From: Deltaproteobacteria bacterium
GTDB lineage: Bacteria > Myxococcota > Kuafuiibacteriia > Kuafuiibacteriales > Kuafuiibacteriaceae
DNA: 64,000 nt
Assembly (NCBI GenBank): GCA_020632995.1
Contig: JACKEN010000006.1
Span: 248,001 to 312,000, forward strand
Reading direction: 5' to 3'
The translations under genes and the position numbers were made by a program. The notes under the pieces were generated by a model. That model was not told the origin of the DNA. It searched no databases and worked only from the letters and a program-made list of their open reading frames with translations. This document shows, one piece after another, positions 43,176 through 51,597 of the stretch (position 1 is the first letter of the stretch; every line of letters begins with the position of its first letter).

Positions 43176-45869
43176 TCAGGGCACCAGCTCGACGCTCAGG
43201 AAGTAGTCGTTGAAGGCGGCGGTGTCGTCCGCGTCGCGGACCACGACGTAGTACGTCCCCGCGGTGAGGTTCGCGGCGGCCATGTCCTCGGTGGCGTCGA
43301 GGCGCGAGCAGAAGCCGTTGCGGCTCGAGTCGTCGTCGTTCTCGGCGACGAGGGCCCCGGTGCCGTCTCTCAGCTCGAGGTAGGTGTCCTTGTTGAAGTC
43401 GCAGCTCGCCGGGTCCCCCAGCGTCGGGTAGGTGAAGGCCACGAGCGACGCGGTCTGCCCGCTCGGGATGGTGAAGGCGTAGTAGTCGTGATCTGCCACC
43501 GGGCGGATGTCGCCGTTGAAGGTCACCGCGGCGCCGCCCACGGTCACGCCGAGGGGCACCGCCTGACTGGTGCTGTCGTTGGGCTCCATCTCCACCGAGA
43601 TGGAGCCGTCGAAGTGGCAGGTCGCGTCGCAGCCGTCGCCGGGGACGGTGCCGCCGTCGTCGCACTGCTCACCCGCGTTGTCTTCGAGCAGCCCGTTGCC
43701 GCACACCGCGCTGGTGATGACCACGTCCACCTGGACCTGGCCGCCCGATGTGTTCGGCTCCGCGATCAGCCCCAGCCGGAGGCCGCCGGCGGGCAGGTTG
43801 GTGGCCCAGGGGTGGACCGCAGGGTCGATGAAGGGGCAGCTGCCGTTGCCGGCCACCAGGCCGTATTGGATGGTGTTCGCCTGGTTCACCAGCAACATCA
43901 AGGTGGGGGCGGCGCAGCCCCCCTGGCCGTCGGAGGTGGTGACCGCGATGGACTGGCCGCCCAGGACCGTGATGTCCACGTAGACCGGCATCGCCCCGGG
44001 CGGGGGCACGGTGACGGTGACGGTGCCGCCGGTGCCCGAGATCCCGCCGGTGGACTCCACCGTGCACTGGGCCGAGCAGCCGTCGCCGTCGGTGGTGTTC
44101 CCGTCATCGCACTGCTCGCCCGCCTCCGGCCAGCCGTTGCCGCAGCCCGCGGGGTAGGTCTCGAACTCGACCTGGTAGGCCGCGATGCTCTGGTCGCCCG
44201 CGAACGACTCCACGCTCACCCAGTAGGTGCCGGCCTCGAGCGCGGTCACCTGGTAGAACAGGGGGTTCAGCTCGCCGCACGCGCTGTCCGAGGTGTCGTC
44301 CGCCACCGCCAGCTCCTCGAAGCCCGCGTCGAAGAGGCGGACCACGGTGTCCGCCTCGCCCGCGCACTGGCCCACCACCGGCACGCCGGTCGTGGCGCGG
44401 ATGAAGCCCACGGCCGGCAGGGTCACCTGGTAGTAGTCCACCCGGTTGGCCGGGACGATGCTGCCGGAGAACGTCTGGGTCTGCCCGATGCCGCTCACCG
44501 CGCCCTGGCTCTCGGCCTCGCAAGTCGCACTGCAGCTGTCGCCGCTCGTGGTGTTGCCGTCGTCGCACTGCTCGCCGGTCTCGAGGATCTCGTTGCCGCA
44601 GCCCGGGCTCCCCACCAACACGACCAGGCTGTAGTCGCCCGGCTCGGTGAGGGTACCGACCGAGATGAAGTAGGTGCCGGCCGGCAGGTTGGCCGCGCCG
44701 GAGTCATGCTTCGGGTCGATCCGCGCGCAGTCGCTCACGCCTCCCGAGATGCTCTCGACCAGGGGCTCGCTCCCGGTGGCGTCCCAGAGCGCGAGGCCGC
44801 TGTCGAAGTCGCAGCCGCCCGCGCCGTTCGTGATGTCGGCGAACACGTTGCCGCCCGCGGGCACGGTGAAGCTGAAGAAGTCCGTGTCGCTGATGGTGGC
44901 GATGCTGCCCAGGGCGCCGCCGCCGGTGATCGCGGTGGCGGTGGCCCGATCGTCGTTGGGCTCCACCTCCATCACCGCCTGGGCCACGGTGGCCTGGCGC
45001 CGCTCGGTGTGGCCCGCGCCCTCCGCTGTGAACTCGAACACCGTGGTCTCAATAACGGTGACGGTGAGGTTACCGGCGGCCTGGCCGGTGTAGCCGTCGA
45101 CCGCCTGCCCGTTGCCGGTGAGGGAGAAGCGCGCGCCGACCGCGGCGAAGGTGAGGGTCACGTCGGCGGACGCGCCGGTGAAGGCGCTCGGCGACACGAT
45201 GAAGGTGTTGATCGCCCCCTCCCGCTCGGTGGTGACGGTGACCATCCTGGTGGTGCTCGCCACCGCGTTCTCCGCCCGCAGGGTGTAGGTCTGGGCGGCC
45301 TGGGTCACCGTCACGTTGAACGTCCCCGACGCCACCTCGGTCGTGGAGCTGAACAGCTCGGTCGTCCCTTCGAGCACCGTCACCTTGTCGGCGCCCGCGG
45401 TGGCCCAGCTCAGGGTGACCTCGGAGTTCGTCGGCGCGGGGTTGGGGGTCGCGGTGAAGCTGTCGATGGTCACCGCGGCCGCATCCACCGTCACCGTGAT
45501 CGGCGCGCTCTGGAGCGTCTTGCCGTCGCCGGTGACCGAGAGCTGGAACGTCGTGGCCTCGTCGATCGCGCCCGAGTCCGCGGTGCCCTCGAGGCTGTTG
45601 GCGCCGTCGACGACCGGCGTGCCCGGGGTGCGGCTGATGCTCACGCTGACGCTCGCAGCACCGCTCACCTTCCAGGCCAGGGTCACCGAGCCGCCCCGCG
45701 CCACCGACGCCGCCGACGCGGTGAAGCTGTCGATCTTCAGCCCGCCGGTGCTGTTGTTGTTCGAGTTGTTGTTGTTGTTCGTGGTCTCGCCCCCGCAGGC
45801 CGCGAGCCCGAGGGTGGCGATCAGCGTGAGCAGCGTGCGAGCCAGAGTGCGAGCCATGGTGAAACTCAT
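43176..45869 (-). CDS. Cys-rich repeat (DUF4215-type) lipoprotein with PPC-like domains
   Basis: This 897-residue protein has a lipobox (TLGLAAC) and a poly-Asn linker after the Cys. Three Ig-like repeats (about 42-260) precede a unit of PPC-like beta domains, each ending with a C-terminal AGTYxxxV strand. Between them are three copies of the myxobacterial motif CGNG..E..GEQCDDGxT..GDxCxxxC, at about 440, 570 and 745. It is a surface-exposed, calcium- and disulfide-stabilised scaffold by analogy; no enzyme domain is visible. The motif is one of the best taxonomic clues in the window. Confidence 0.85.
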   Translation of the reverse strand: MSFTMARTLARTLLTLIATLGLAACGGETTNNNNNSNNNSTGGLKIDSFTASAASVARGGSVTLAWKVSGAASVSVSISRTPGTPVVDGANSLEGTADSGAIDEATTFQLSVTGDGKTLQSAPITVTVDAAAVTIDSFTATPNPAPTNSEVTLSWATAGADKVTVLEGTTELFSSTTEVASGTFNVTVTQAAQTYTLRAENAVASTTRMVTVTTEREGAINTFIVSPSAFTGASADVTLTFAAVGARFSLTGNGQAVDGYTGQAAGNLTVTVIETTVFEFTAEGAGHTERRQATVAQAVMEVEPNDDRATATAITGGGALGSIATISDTDFFSFTVPAGGNVFADITNGAGGCDFDSGLALWDATGSEPLVESISGGVSDCARIDPKHDSGAANLPAGTYFISVGTLTEPGDYSLVVLVGSPGCGNEILETGEQCDDGNTTSGDSCSATCEAESQGAVSGIGQTQTFSGSIVPANRVDYYQVTLPAVGFIRATTGVPVVGQCAGEADTVVRLFDAGFEELAVADDTSDSACGELNPLFYQVTALEAGTYWVSVESFAGDQSIAAYQVEFETYPAGCGNGWPEAGEQCDDGNTTDGDGCSAQCTVESTGGISGTGGTVTVTVPPPGAMPVYVDITVLGGQSIAVTTSDGQGGCAAPTLMLLVNQANTIQYGLVAGNGSCPFIDPAVHPWATNLPAGGLRLGLIAEPNTSGGQVQVDVVITSAVCGNGLLEDNAGEQCDDGGTVPGDGCDATCHFDGSISVEMEPNDSTSQAVPLGVTVGGAAVTFNGDIRPVADHDYYAFTIPSGQTASLVAFTYPTLGDPASCDFNKDTYLELRDGTGALVAENDDDSSRNGFCSRLDATEDMAAANLTAGTYYVVVRDADDTAAFNDYFLSVELVP

Positions 45870-45914
45870 ACCGCAGTCCGCGACGGTTGGGTGTAGCGGG
45901 GCCCTGAGTGCCGG

Positions 45915-48900
45915 CTAAGTGGCTGGAATCACGTTGGTTGCCGCGGCCGCGCGATCCGGCCGGCCGAGCGCGCGCCACTGCTCGGCCGCCAGGGCCAGCA
46001 CCAGCTGGGCGGGCTCCACCGCGCCCCGCGCGAGGGCCTCGGCGCCCGCCAGCTCGAGGAGCCAGGCCAGGTCGCCGTCGGCGAGGCCGGTCTCCTCCAA
46101 CAGGAGCCGGGCCTCGGTGAGGGTCACCGACCACGCCGCCCAGTCCCCCGCGTGGGCGAGCGAGGGCAGGCGCTGGGTCAGCACCAGGCAGCGCTGAGAG
46201 GGCTCCGCGCCCGGGCCGAGCTCCCGCGCCACCTGCGCGCTGAGCCGCTGCGCCCCCGCGAAGTCGCCCCGGGCCAGGAGCACCAGGCCCAGGTTCAGGC
46301 GGTCCATCCACGCGCTCTTGGAGCCGATGGCCTCGTCCATCGCGAGGGCCTGGCGGTAGGCGCGCTCGGCCTCGTCCAGCTCCCCCGCCTGGCGGGCCAC
46401 CTCACCGAGGGCGGCGATGCAGCGGGCCTGCTGGAAGCGGTCGCCGAGCCCCTCGAGCACCCGGAGCTGCCGCTGGCACAGCGCCCGGGCCTCGTCCAGG
46501 CGACCCCGCCACAGCGCCGCGACCCCGAGGCGCAGGAGCGCTTGCGCGATCCCGGCCCGGTCCTCCTCGGCCTGGAACAGCACCAGGGCCTCGTCGAGCA
46601 CCAGCTCGGCCCGCTCGAGATCGCCGAGCCGATACAGCGCCTCCCCCCGCCCGAGGAGGCACCGCGCCACCCCGGCGCGATCCCCGAGGCCGGCGTACAG
46701 GCGCCGGGCCTCGTCGAACTCGTTGAGGGCGGTGCCCTGGTCGCCCCGCTCGTGCGCAACCCGCCCTGCGGCGGCCAGGGCGTCGGCGAGGATGCGGCGC
46801 CAGCTCATCCGGCGTGCGGTGTCGCGGGCCCGCCGGGCCCAGGCGTCGGCGTCCTCGAAGCGGCCGCGCAGGGTGAGGATGGTCGCCCGGAGCACCCAGC
46901 CCTCCACCCGCCGCGGGTCCTCGGGCCCCGCCCCCATCCGGTCGAGCGCCTCGTCCCGGCGATCCACGAGGGCCGAGGCCTGGGGGAACTCGCTCGCCGC
47001 GAGCCGCTCCTCCGCCGCCCGCCGCAGCGGGTACAGGGCCAGCTCGGGGGTCCCGCCGGCGAGGTGGTGGCCGCCCAGGCGCTCCGCCACCCCGGGCGCC
47101 TCGTGGCCGTGCCGGTGGACCAACATGCGGGCGCACGCGGCGTGGTGCGCGGGGGCCCGCCCGGCCTCCTCCGCGCCCCGCACCAGGCTCTCCCGCAGCA
47201 TGCCGTGGGCGAAGGCCCAGCCCCCGTCCGTCGGCACCGCAAGCCGGTTCTCCATCAGCGCGATCACCAAGAGTGGGGGCACGGTGAGGCTCGCCTCGAG
47301 CAGGGCCTCCTGCCACTCCCGCGCCTCGGTGGTGTGCCCGAGGATCGCGGCGACCTCGAGGGCGAAGAGCGCGGTCCTCGGGAACGGCTCCAGCACCCGC
47401 GCCACCCGCTGCCGCCACATCTGGTGGATGTCGTCGGGGAGCGCCGCGCGCTCCTGGGGCTTGAGCACGAAGCCGCGCGGCCCCACCTCGAGCACCCCGC
47501 GGCTCACCCAGTCCCCCACCAGCTGGACCGCGAACAGGGGGTTCCCTTGGGTGCGCTCCGCAACCTGAGTTGCGAGGTCGCCGTCGAGGAGCAAGAGGGC
47601 GTCGATCAGGGCGCGGTGGTGGACGTCGGCGAGGGGGAGGACGGCAAGCTCGCTTGCGCCCTCGGCCTGGAGCAGGGCGTCGAGGAGGCGCGCCTCCAGC
47701 CGGCGCTGGGGCAGGACGTCCTCCCGCACGGTGGCGAGCACCAGGATGGGGGCGGGGAGCTTCAGGAGGTGGAGGGCGAAGGCGAGGGCGTCGGCGCCCC
47801 ACTGGACGTCCTCCATCCACACCACCACCGGTCGCGCCTCCGCCGCCCGGGCCAGGAGGCGCCCGACCAGCGCGTGGCGCTCGGACGCCTGGGCCGGGCG
47901 CACCCGGTCGGTGGTGCCCGGCTGCATCAGCTCGGCCAGGGCGAGCCACTCGTAGGGATCGACCACGCCCTGGGCCCGGAGCTGGGCCTCGGTGCGCTCG
48001 AGGAGCTCGGGGCCCGCGAGATCGACCGAGCGGAGCATCCGCGCCACCATCCGCGGCAGGCCGTGGGCGGGGCCGGGGGTGGAGCCGTGGGTGGCCCGCA
48101 GCACCTGGGCGCTCCCCACCTCGTCCGCCCGCTGGGTGAGCCACTCCACCAGCCGGCTCTTGCCGTGCCCGGCCGGCCCCCGCAGCACCACCGCGCGGCT
48201 CTTACCGAGGCGGCGCACCTCGGCCAGCGCGGCCCACAGGGCGTCCCGCTCCGCCTCGCGGTCGACCACCGGCACCGCCCGCAGACCGAACAGCGACAGG
48301 CCGGCGCCCACCAGCTGGAGCGGGGGCGTGGGGGCCTCTGGGCTCGCCCAGCCCGCGGGGAGAGGCGGGAGCGGCCGGGGGCACAGCCCGGCGGAGGGCG
48401 GCGGCGCGGGGGCGGCGGCGGCGGACATCGCCTCCGCGAGCTGGGTCTCGTGCAGCACCGTGGCGAGGGCGGCGGGGCGCTCGGGGTGATGCAAGGTCGG
48501 TTGCGTGAGGTGGAGCTCGGTGGGCTCGAAGAGCCCCGCCGGCAGGGTGGCGCCCTTCAGGCGCAGCGCCGGCTCGGGCGCCGGCCCGGGCGCCTGCCCC
48601 GGCGAGGTTGGGCGTGGAGGCTCCGCCGGCCGGCCGAGCGCGAGCAACGCGTGGGCGGCGTCGGCCGCGCGCTGGAAGCGGTCCCGCGGGTCCTTCTGGA
48701 GGAGCCGGTGCAGCCAGCCCTCGAACCCTCGGGGGAGCGCGAGCGCCTCGGGGAGCGCGGGCGGCGGTCGGGAGGTGTGATCGTAGGCGAGCTGGGCCAG
48801 GTTCTTGCCCTGGAAAGGCAGGTTGCCGGTCGCGAGGAGGAAGGCCAGGCCGCCCAGGGCGTACAGATCGGTCCACGGGCCGAGGTCGCGCCAGCGGGCG

Positions 48901-49529
48901 AGGAACTGCTCGGGCGCCATGTACATGGGGGTGCCGCTCGTCGCGTCCTCCGGGCGCACCGCCGCTCGGGTCGGCGCGTCGACCGGCTCCTGGGCGTGCG
49001 CGATGCCGAAGTCGGTGAGCTTGACCCCGGGTCGCGTGTCCCACGGCGCGGCGAGGAGCACGTTCTGGGGCTTGAGGTCTCGGTGGATCACCCCGCGGGC
49101 GTGCGCGTGGCCGAGCGCGTCGAGGAGCGCGAGCAGGATGGGTTGCAGATCTGGCCAGGCGAGGGGCCGATGGGCCTGATCAAGCGAGCCCCAGCTCGCC
49201 AGCTCCATCGCGAGGTAGGGCGCGCCGGGGGCGAGCCGGCGGGGGGCGGCGGCGGCGGTGGCCTCGGGCACCGTGCCGTGGTCGAGCACCATGACGATGC
49301 CGGGGTGGTGCAGGCGCGCCACCGCCTGCACCTCGCGCTGGAACGCCTCTCGGAACCGCGCCTCCTTGGCCTGGGCCGCGGTGATGACCTTCACCGCTAC
49401 CGGCACCCGCTGCGCGCGGTGCTCGCCCGCCCAGACCTCGGCCATGCCCCCGCGGCCCACCAGGCGGTGGAGGTCGAAGGGGCCGAGAGAGATGGCGCCG
49501 TCGCCTGAGATGGGTCGAGTCTCCAACAC
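45915..49529 (-). CDS. Ser/Thr protein kinase fused to AAA ATPase and TPR regions (second copy)
   Basis: The frame opens with GTG 49529 (TTG 49526 is possible) and encodes 1204 residues. The kinase has VGRGGMAEVW, VAVKVI, VIHRDLKPQN (about 148), DFGIAH and GTPMYMAPEQ. A Pro-rich linker leads to a Walker A GPAGHGKS near 450 and an ATPase core with VVVWMEDVQWG as a Walker B-like segment. TPR-like helices fill the last 500 residues. The domain plan equals the 9140 protein, but sequence identity looks low, so they are not a recent duplication. It carries three exact GCAA-N6-TTGC sites. Confidence 0.9.
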   Translation of the reverse strand: MLETRPISGDGAISLGPFDLHRLVGRGGMAEVWAGEHRAQRVPVAVKVITAAQAKEARFREAFQREVQAVARLHHPGIVMVLDHGTVPEATAAAAPRRLAPGAPYLAMELASWGSLDQAHRPLAWPDLQPILLALLDALGHAHARGVIHRDLKPQNVLLAAPWDTRPGVKLTDFGIAHAQEPVDAPTRAAVRPEDATSGTPMYMAPEQFLARWRDLGPWTDLYALGGLAFLLATGNLPFQGKNLAQLAYDHTSRPPPALPEALALPRGFEGWLHRLLQKDPRDRFQRAADAAHALLALGRPAEPPRPTSPGQAPGPAPEPALRLKGATLPAGLFEPTELHLTQPTLHHPERPAALATVLHETQLAEAMSAAAAPAPPPSAGLCPRPLPPLPAGWASPEAPTPPLQLVGAGLSLFGLRAVPVVDREAERDALWAALAEVRRLGKSRAVVLRGPAGHGKSRLVEWLTQRADEVGSAQVLRATHGSTPGPAHGLPRMVARMLRSVDLAGPELLERTEAQLRAQGVVDPYEWLALAELMQPGTTDRVRPAQASERHALVGRLLARAAEARPVVVWMEDVQWGADALAFALHLLKLPAPILVLATVREDVLPQRRLEARLLDALLQAEGASELAVLPLADVHHRALIDALLLLDGDLATQVAERTQGNPLFAVQLVGDWVSRGVLEVGPRGFVLKPQERAALPDDIHQMWRQRVARVLEPFPRTALFALEVAAILGHTTEAREWQEALLEASLTVPPLLVIALMENRLAVPTDGGWAFAHGMLRESLVRGAEEAGRAPAHHAACARMLVHRHGHEAPGVAERLGGHHLAGGTPELALYPLRRAAEERLAASEFPQASALVDRRDEALDRMGAGPEDPRRVEGWVLRATILTLRGRFEDADAWARRARDTARRMSWRRILADALAAAGRVAHERGDQGTALNEFDEARRLYAGLGDRAGVARCLLGRGEALYRLGDLERAELVLDEALVLFQAEEDRAGIAQALLRLGVAALWRGRLDEARALCQRQLRVLEGLGDRFQQARCIAALGEVARQAGELDEAERAYRQALAMDEAIGSKSAWMDRLNLGLVLLARGDFAGAQRLSAQVARELGPGAEPSQRCLVLTQRLPSLAHAGDWAAWSVTLTEARLLLEETGLADGDLAWLLELAGAEALARGAVEPAQLVLALAAEQWRALGRPDRAAAATNVIPAT
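47560..47573. repeat. Exact GCAA-N6-TTGC site 12
   Basis: Spacer CCTGAG; on the minus strand it encodes A-T-Q-V-A. It is 84 bp from site 13. Confidence 0.85.
47644..47657. repeat. Exact GCAA-N6-TTGC site 13
   Basis: Spacer GCTCGC; encodes A-S-E-L-A. The same 13 bases recur at 61905-61917 with one arm base changed. Confidence 0.85.
48491..48504. repeat. Exact GCAA-N6-TTGC site 14
   Basis: Spacer GGTCGG; encodes Q-P-T-L. It is the last exact copy; the remaining 15 kb have only one-arm variants. Confidence 0.85.
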
Positions 49530-49556
49530 CTGCGCCGGATGGCCAAGGTGAGGTGA

Positions 49557-50783
49557 TCAGAAGGCGTGGTTGGCGTCGACCGAGAACAGGATCCCATCCG
49601 GAGACCACCCGAGATCGCCCCGGATCAGGAACGTGCGGCCCAGGCGATAGCGGAAGCCGCCGCCGGCCGCCCAGTGCAGGGCCACCCCGGTGCCGTCCAG
49701 CGCGGGGCGGCGCACCAGGTCCGCGAAGACCCTGCCCGCGTCCACGAACGCGACGAGGCCGACGGTGGTGGTCTTCCCGAACAGGTCGAACGTGAAGATG
49801 CGGCTCCTGAGCTCCAGGTTCCCGAACACCTTCACCTTGCCGTGGTAGCGCTGCACCCGCGGGCCCCGCACCGCCATCGGGCCGGCGGGGCCGTCGCCGG
49901 GAAAGAGCCCGCCGTGCCGAGCCAGCTCGTACAGCGGCGCGTCCCCGAACAGCACGTCCACCATGAGCCGACTCGCCAGCACCAACCGAGGGGTGAGCGG
50001 GGCCAGGTACTGCCGGAGGGTCACGTTCACCCCGCCGTAGGTGCCCTCCATCCCCAACAGCTGCCCCGCCCGGAGCGAGCCCTCCCACAGCCGGCCCCAG
50101 GTCGGGGCGATCTCGTCGTCCCGGGTGTCGAGGGCGAGGCCCACCGTGCCCTCGAGCCGCGCGTGCCGGCCCACCCCGACGAGGCGCGGGTTGCCCGGGG
50201 TCGCGAGCGCCTCGGCGAGGCGGCTACCGGGGAACACGTTGACCCAGTTGTACGAGGCGTCGCCCCCGTAGAAGAGCAACAGATCCTGCCCGATGGCCTG
50301 GCGGGCCACCGCTCGCGCGAGGACGTAGATGCGGTCGTACTCGTGATAGCGCCGCGCCGCCGCGAACCCCTCGGGGTCGCCGTCCTCGTCGATCGCCTCC
50401 CACGGGGCCTCGGCGGTGGACGCGTTGCCCAGCCCGTAGAACCCCGCGTTGATCAGGCGCGAGACGTCGAGGGTGGAGGTGAGGCGCAGGTCATCTTGCA
50501 AGAAGCGCGGGACGTCGAGGGTGAAGCGGTACAGCTGCAGGGTGGGTTGCACGCCGCGGCCGGGCGGGCGCCCGAGGTACACCTGGGTGAGGGCGGACAG
50601 GCGCCAGGCGTAGGGCGGATGGTGCGGGTCGAGCCGGGCGATGTTGAAGACGTTGGCCAGGCCCACCCCCAGGGCCGAGTCCAGCGCCACGCCAGGTAGG
50701 ACAGCCCATTCAATGGGGCCCGGGCCGGCGGTGCTCGTCTGGGTGAGGCCGACGAGGAGCGCGGCCAGGGGGAGCAGGGGCAC
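49557..50783 (-). CDS. Omp85/BamA-like outer-membrane barrel without POTRA domains
   Basis: This 408-residue protein starts at GTG 50783 with a short signal (LAALLVGLTQTSTA). The whole mature part is barrel-like, with strand pairs such as LEGTVGLALDTRD and a C-terminal Phe. AVRGPRVQRYHGKVKVFGNLE fits the conserved VRG(F/Y) lid loop and strand of the Omp85/D15 surface-antigen family. No POTRA repeat precedes it, so its partner in transport or lipid handling is unclear. It lies 3 bp after the stop of the membrane protein gene upstream. Confidence 0.78.
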   Translation of the reverse strand: MPLLPLAALLVGLTQTSTAGPGPIEWAVLPGVALDSALGVGLANVFNIARLDPHHPPYAWRLSALTQVYLGRPPGRGVQPTLQLYRFTLDVPRFLQDDLRLTSTLDVSRLINAGFYGLGNASTAEAPWEAIDEDGDPEGFAAARRYHEYDRIYVLARAVARQAIGQDLLLFYGGDASYNWVNVFPGSRLAEALATPGNPRLVGVGRHARLEGTVGLALDTRDDEIAPTWGRLWEGSLRAGQLLGMEGTYGGVNVTLRQYLAPLTPRLVLASRLMVDVLFGDAPLYELARHGGLFPGDGPAGPMAVRGPRVQRYHGKVKVFGNLELRSRIFTFDLFGKTTTVGLVAFVDAGRVFADLVRRPALDGTGVALHWAAGGGFRYRLGRTFLIRGDLGWSPDGILFSVDANHAF

Positions 50784-50786
50784 GGC

Positions 50787-51554
50787 TCACGGGCCCAGGA
50801 GGCGGGGGAGGAGGACGAAGCCGGCCTCGGAGGCCCAGTGGGCCACCGCCATCTTGGCCGGCTCCACCGTGAGCAGGGCCGCGACACCGCCGCCCACGCC
50901 CACCACGAAGAAGGCCAGGACCAGGAGCTTGAACGAGCGCACCCGGTCTCGGGACATCAAGAAGCCCTCGGCCGCCGACCACACCGTGGCGGGCAGGGCG
51001 CCGAGCACGACGACCACCGCCATGAACCAGATCGCCTCCACCAGCTGCGGCCAGAGCCGGACCACCGTGGGGCCGAAGGCCACGATGATCCCCGCCGGCA
51101 GCAGGAGGGCAGCGAGGAAGCGAGGGGCCCGGGAGCCGTAGTAGCGCTCCTCGAGGGCCGCGCCGAAGCGGAGCAGCTCGAACACGCCGACCGCGCATAC
51201 CAGCGCCACCGCGTGGGGTAGGAGCCAGACCTCCCGGATCTGGAGGTTGCGGGTGTTCTCGCCCGCCATGCTCCACTCGAGCCCGAACAGCACGACCATC
51301 ACCGTGGCCGCCACCCCGAGGACCGCGTAGGGGAGGCCGGCCGAGGCGCTCGACACCGCCATCACGCGTGCCCCGGGGAACAGGCCGAGGAGCAGGCGGG
51401 CCAGCCGCCCCGGGCGCCACGAGGCGGTCGGGCGGGGGCCGGCGGGTGTGAACAGGGGCCGGGCCCGACCGCGGTGGTCGAACGGGTGATCCCCGGGGTC
51501 GAAGTCCGAGGGGCCTGGAGGCGGCGGGGCCACGCGGCCGGCAGCATAGAGCAT
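50787..51554 (-). CDS. Hypothetical integral membrane protein
   Basis: This 255-residue protein starts at ATG 51554. A cytoplasmic Pro/Arg-rich stretch of about 60 residues precedes six hydrophobic helices (about 72-94, 110-130, 140-160, 166-188, 206-226, 228-248). I do not recognise a family. It sits between the PBP1A gene (43 bp upstream) and the Omp85-like gene (3 bp downstream), so it may be part of one envelope operon. Confidence 0.65.
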   Translation of the reverse strand: MLYAAGRVAPPPPGPSDFDPGDHPFDHRGRARPLFTPAGPRPTASWRPGRLARLLLGLFPGARVMAVSSASAGLPYAVLGVAATVMVVLFGLEWSMAGENTRNLQIREVWLLPHAVALVCAVGVFELLRFGAALEERYYGSRAPRFLAALLLPAGIIVAFGPTVVRLWPQLVEAIWFMAVVVVLGALPATVWSAAEGFLMSRDRVRSFKLLVLAFFVVGVGGGVAALLTVEPAKMAVAHWASEAGFVLLPRLLGP

Positions 51555-51597
51555 GCAGGAGTGCCGGCAAAGTCCTCCGCGCCGGGAGCCTCGGTGC

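Noticed and set aside
43158..45896. A 912-codon open frame antisense to the Cys-rich repeat lipoprotein
   Set aside because: No recognisable domain; the opposite strand has signal peptide, PPC-like and DUF4215-type repeats.
46152..49508. A 1118-codon open frame antisense to the second kinase-ATPase gene
   Set aside because: Same antisense artefact: no stop codons because of high GC3 in the true gene.
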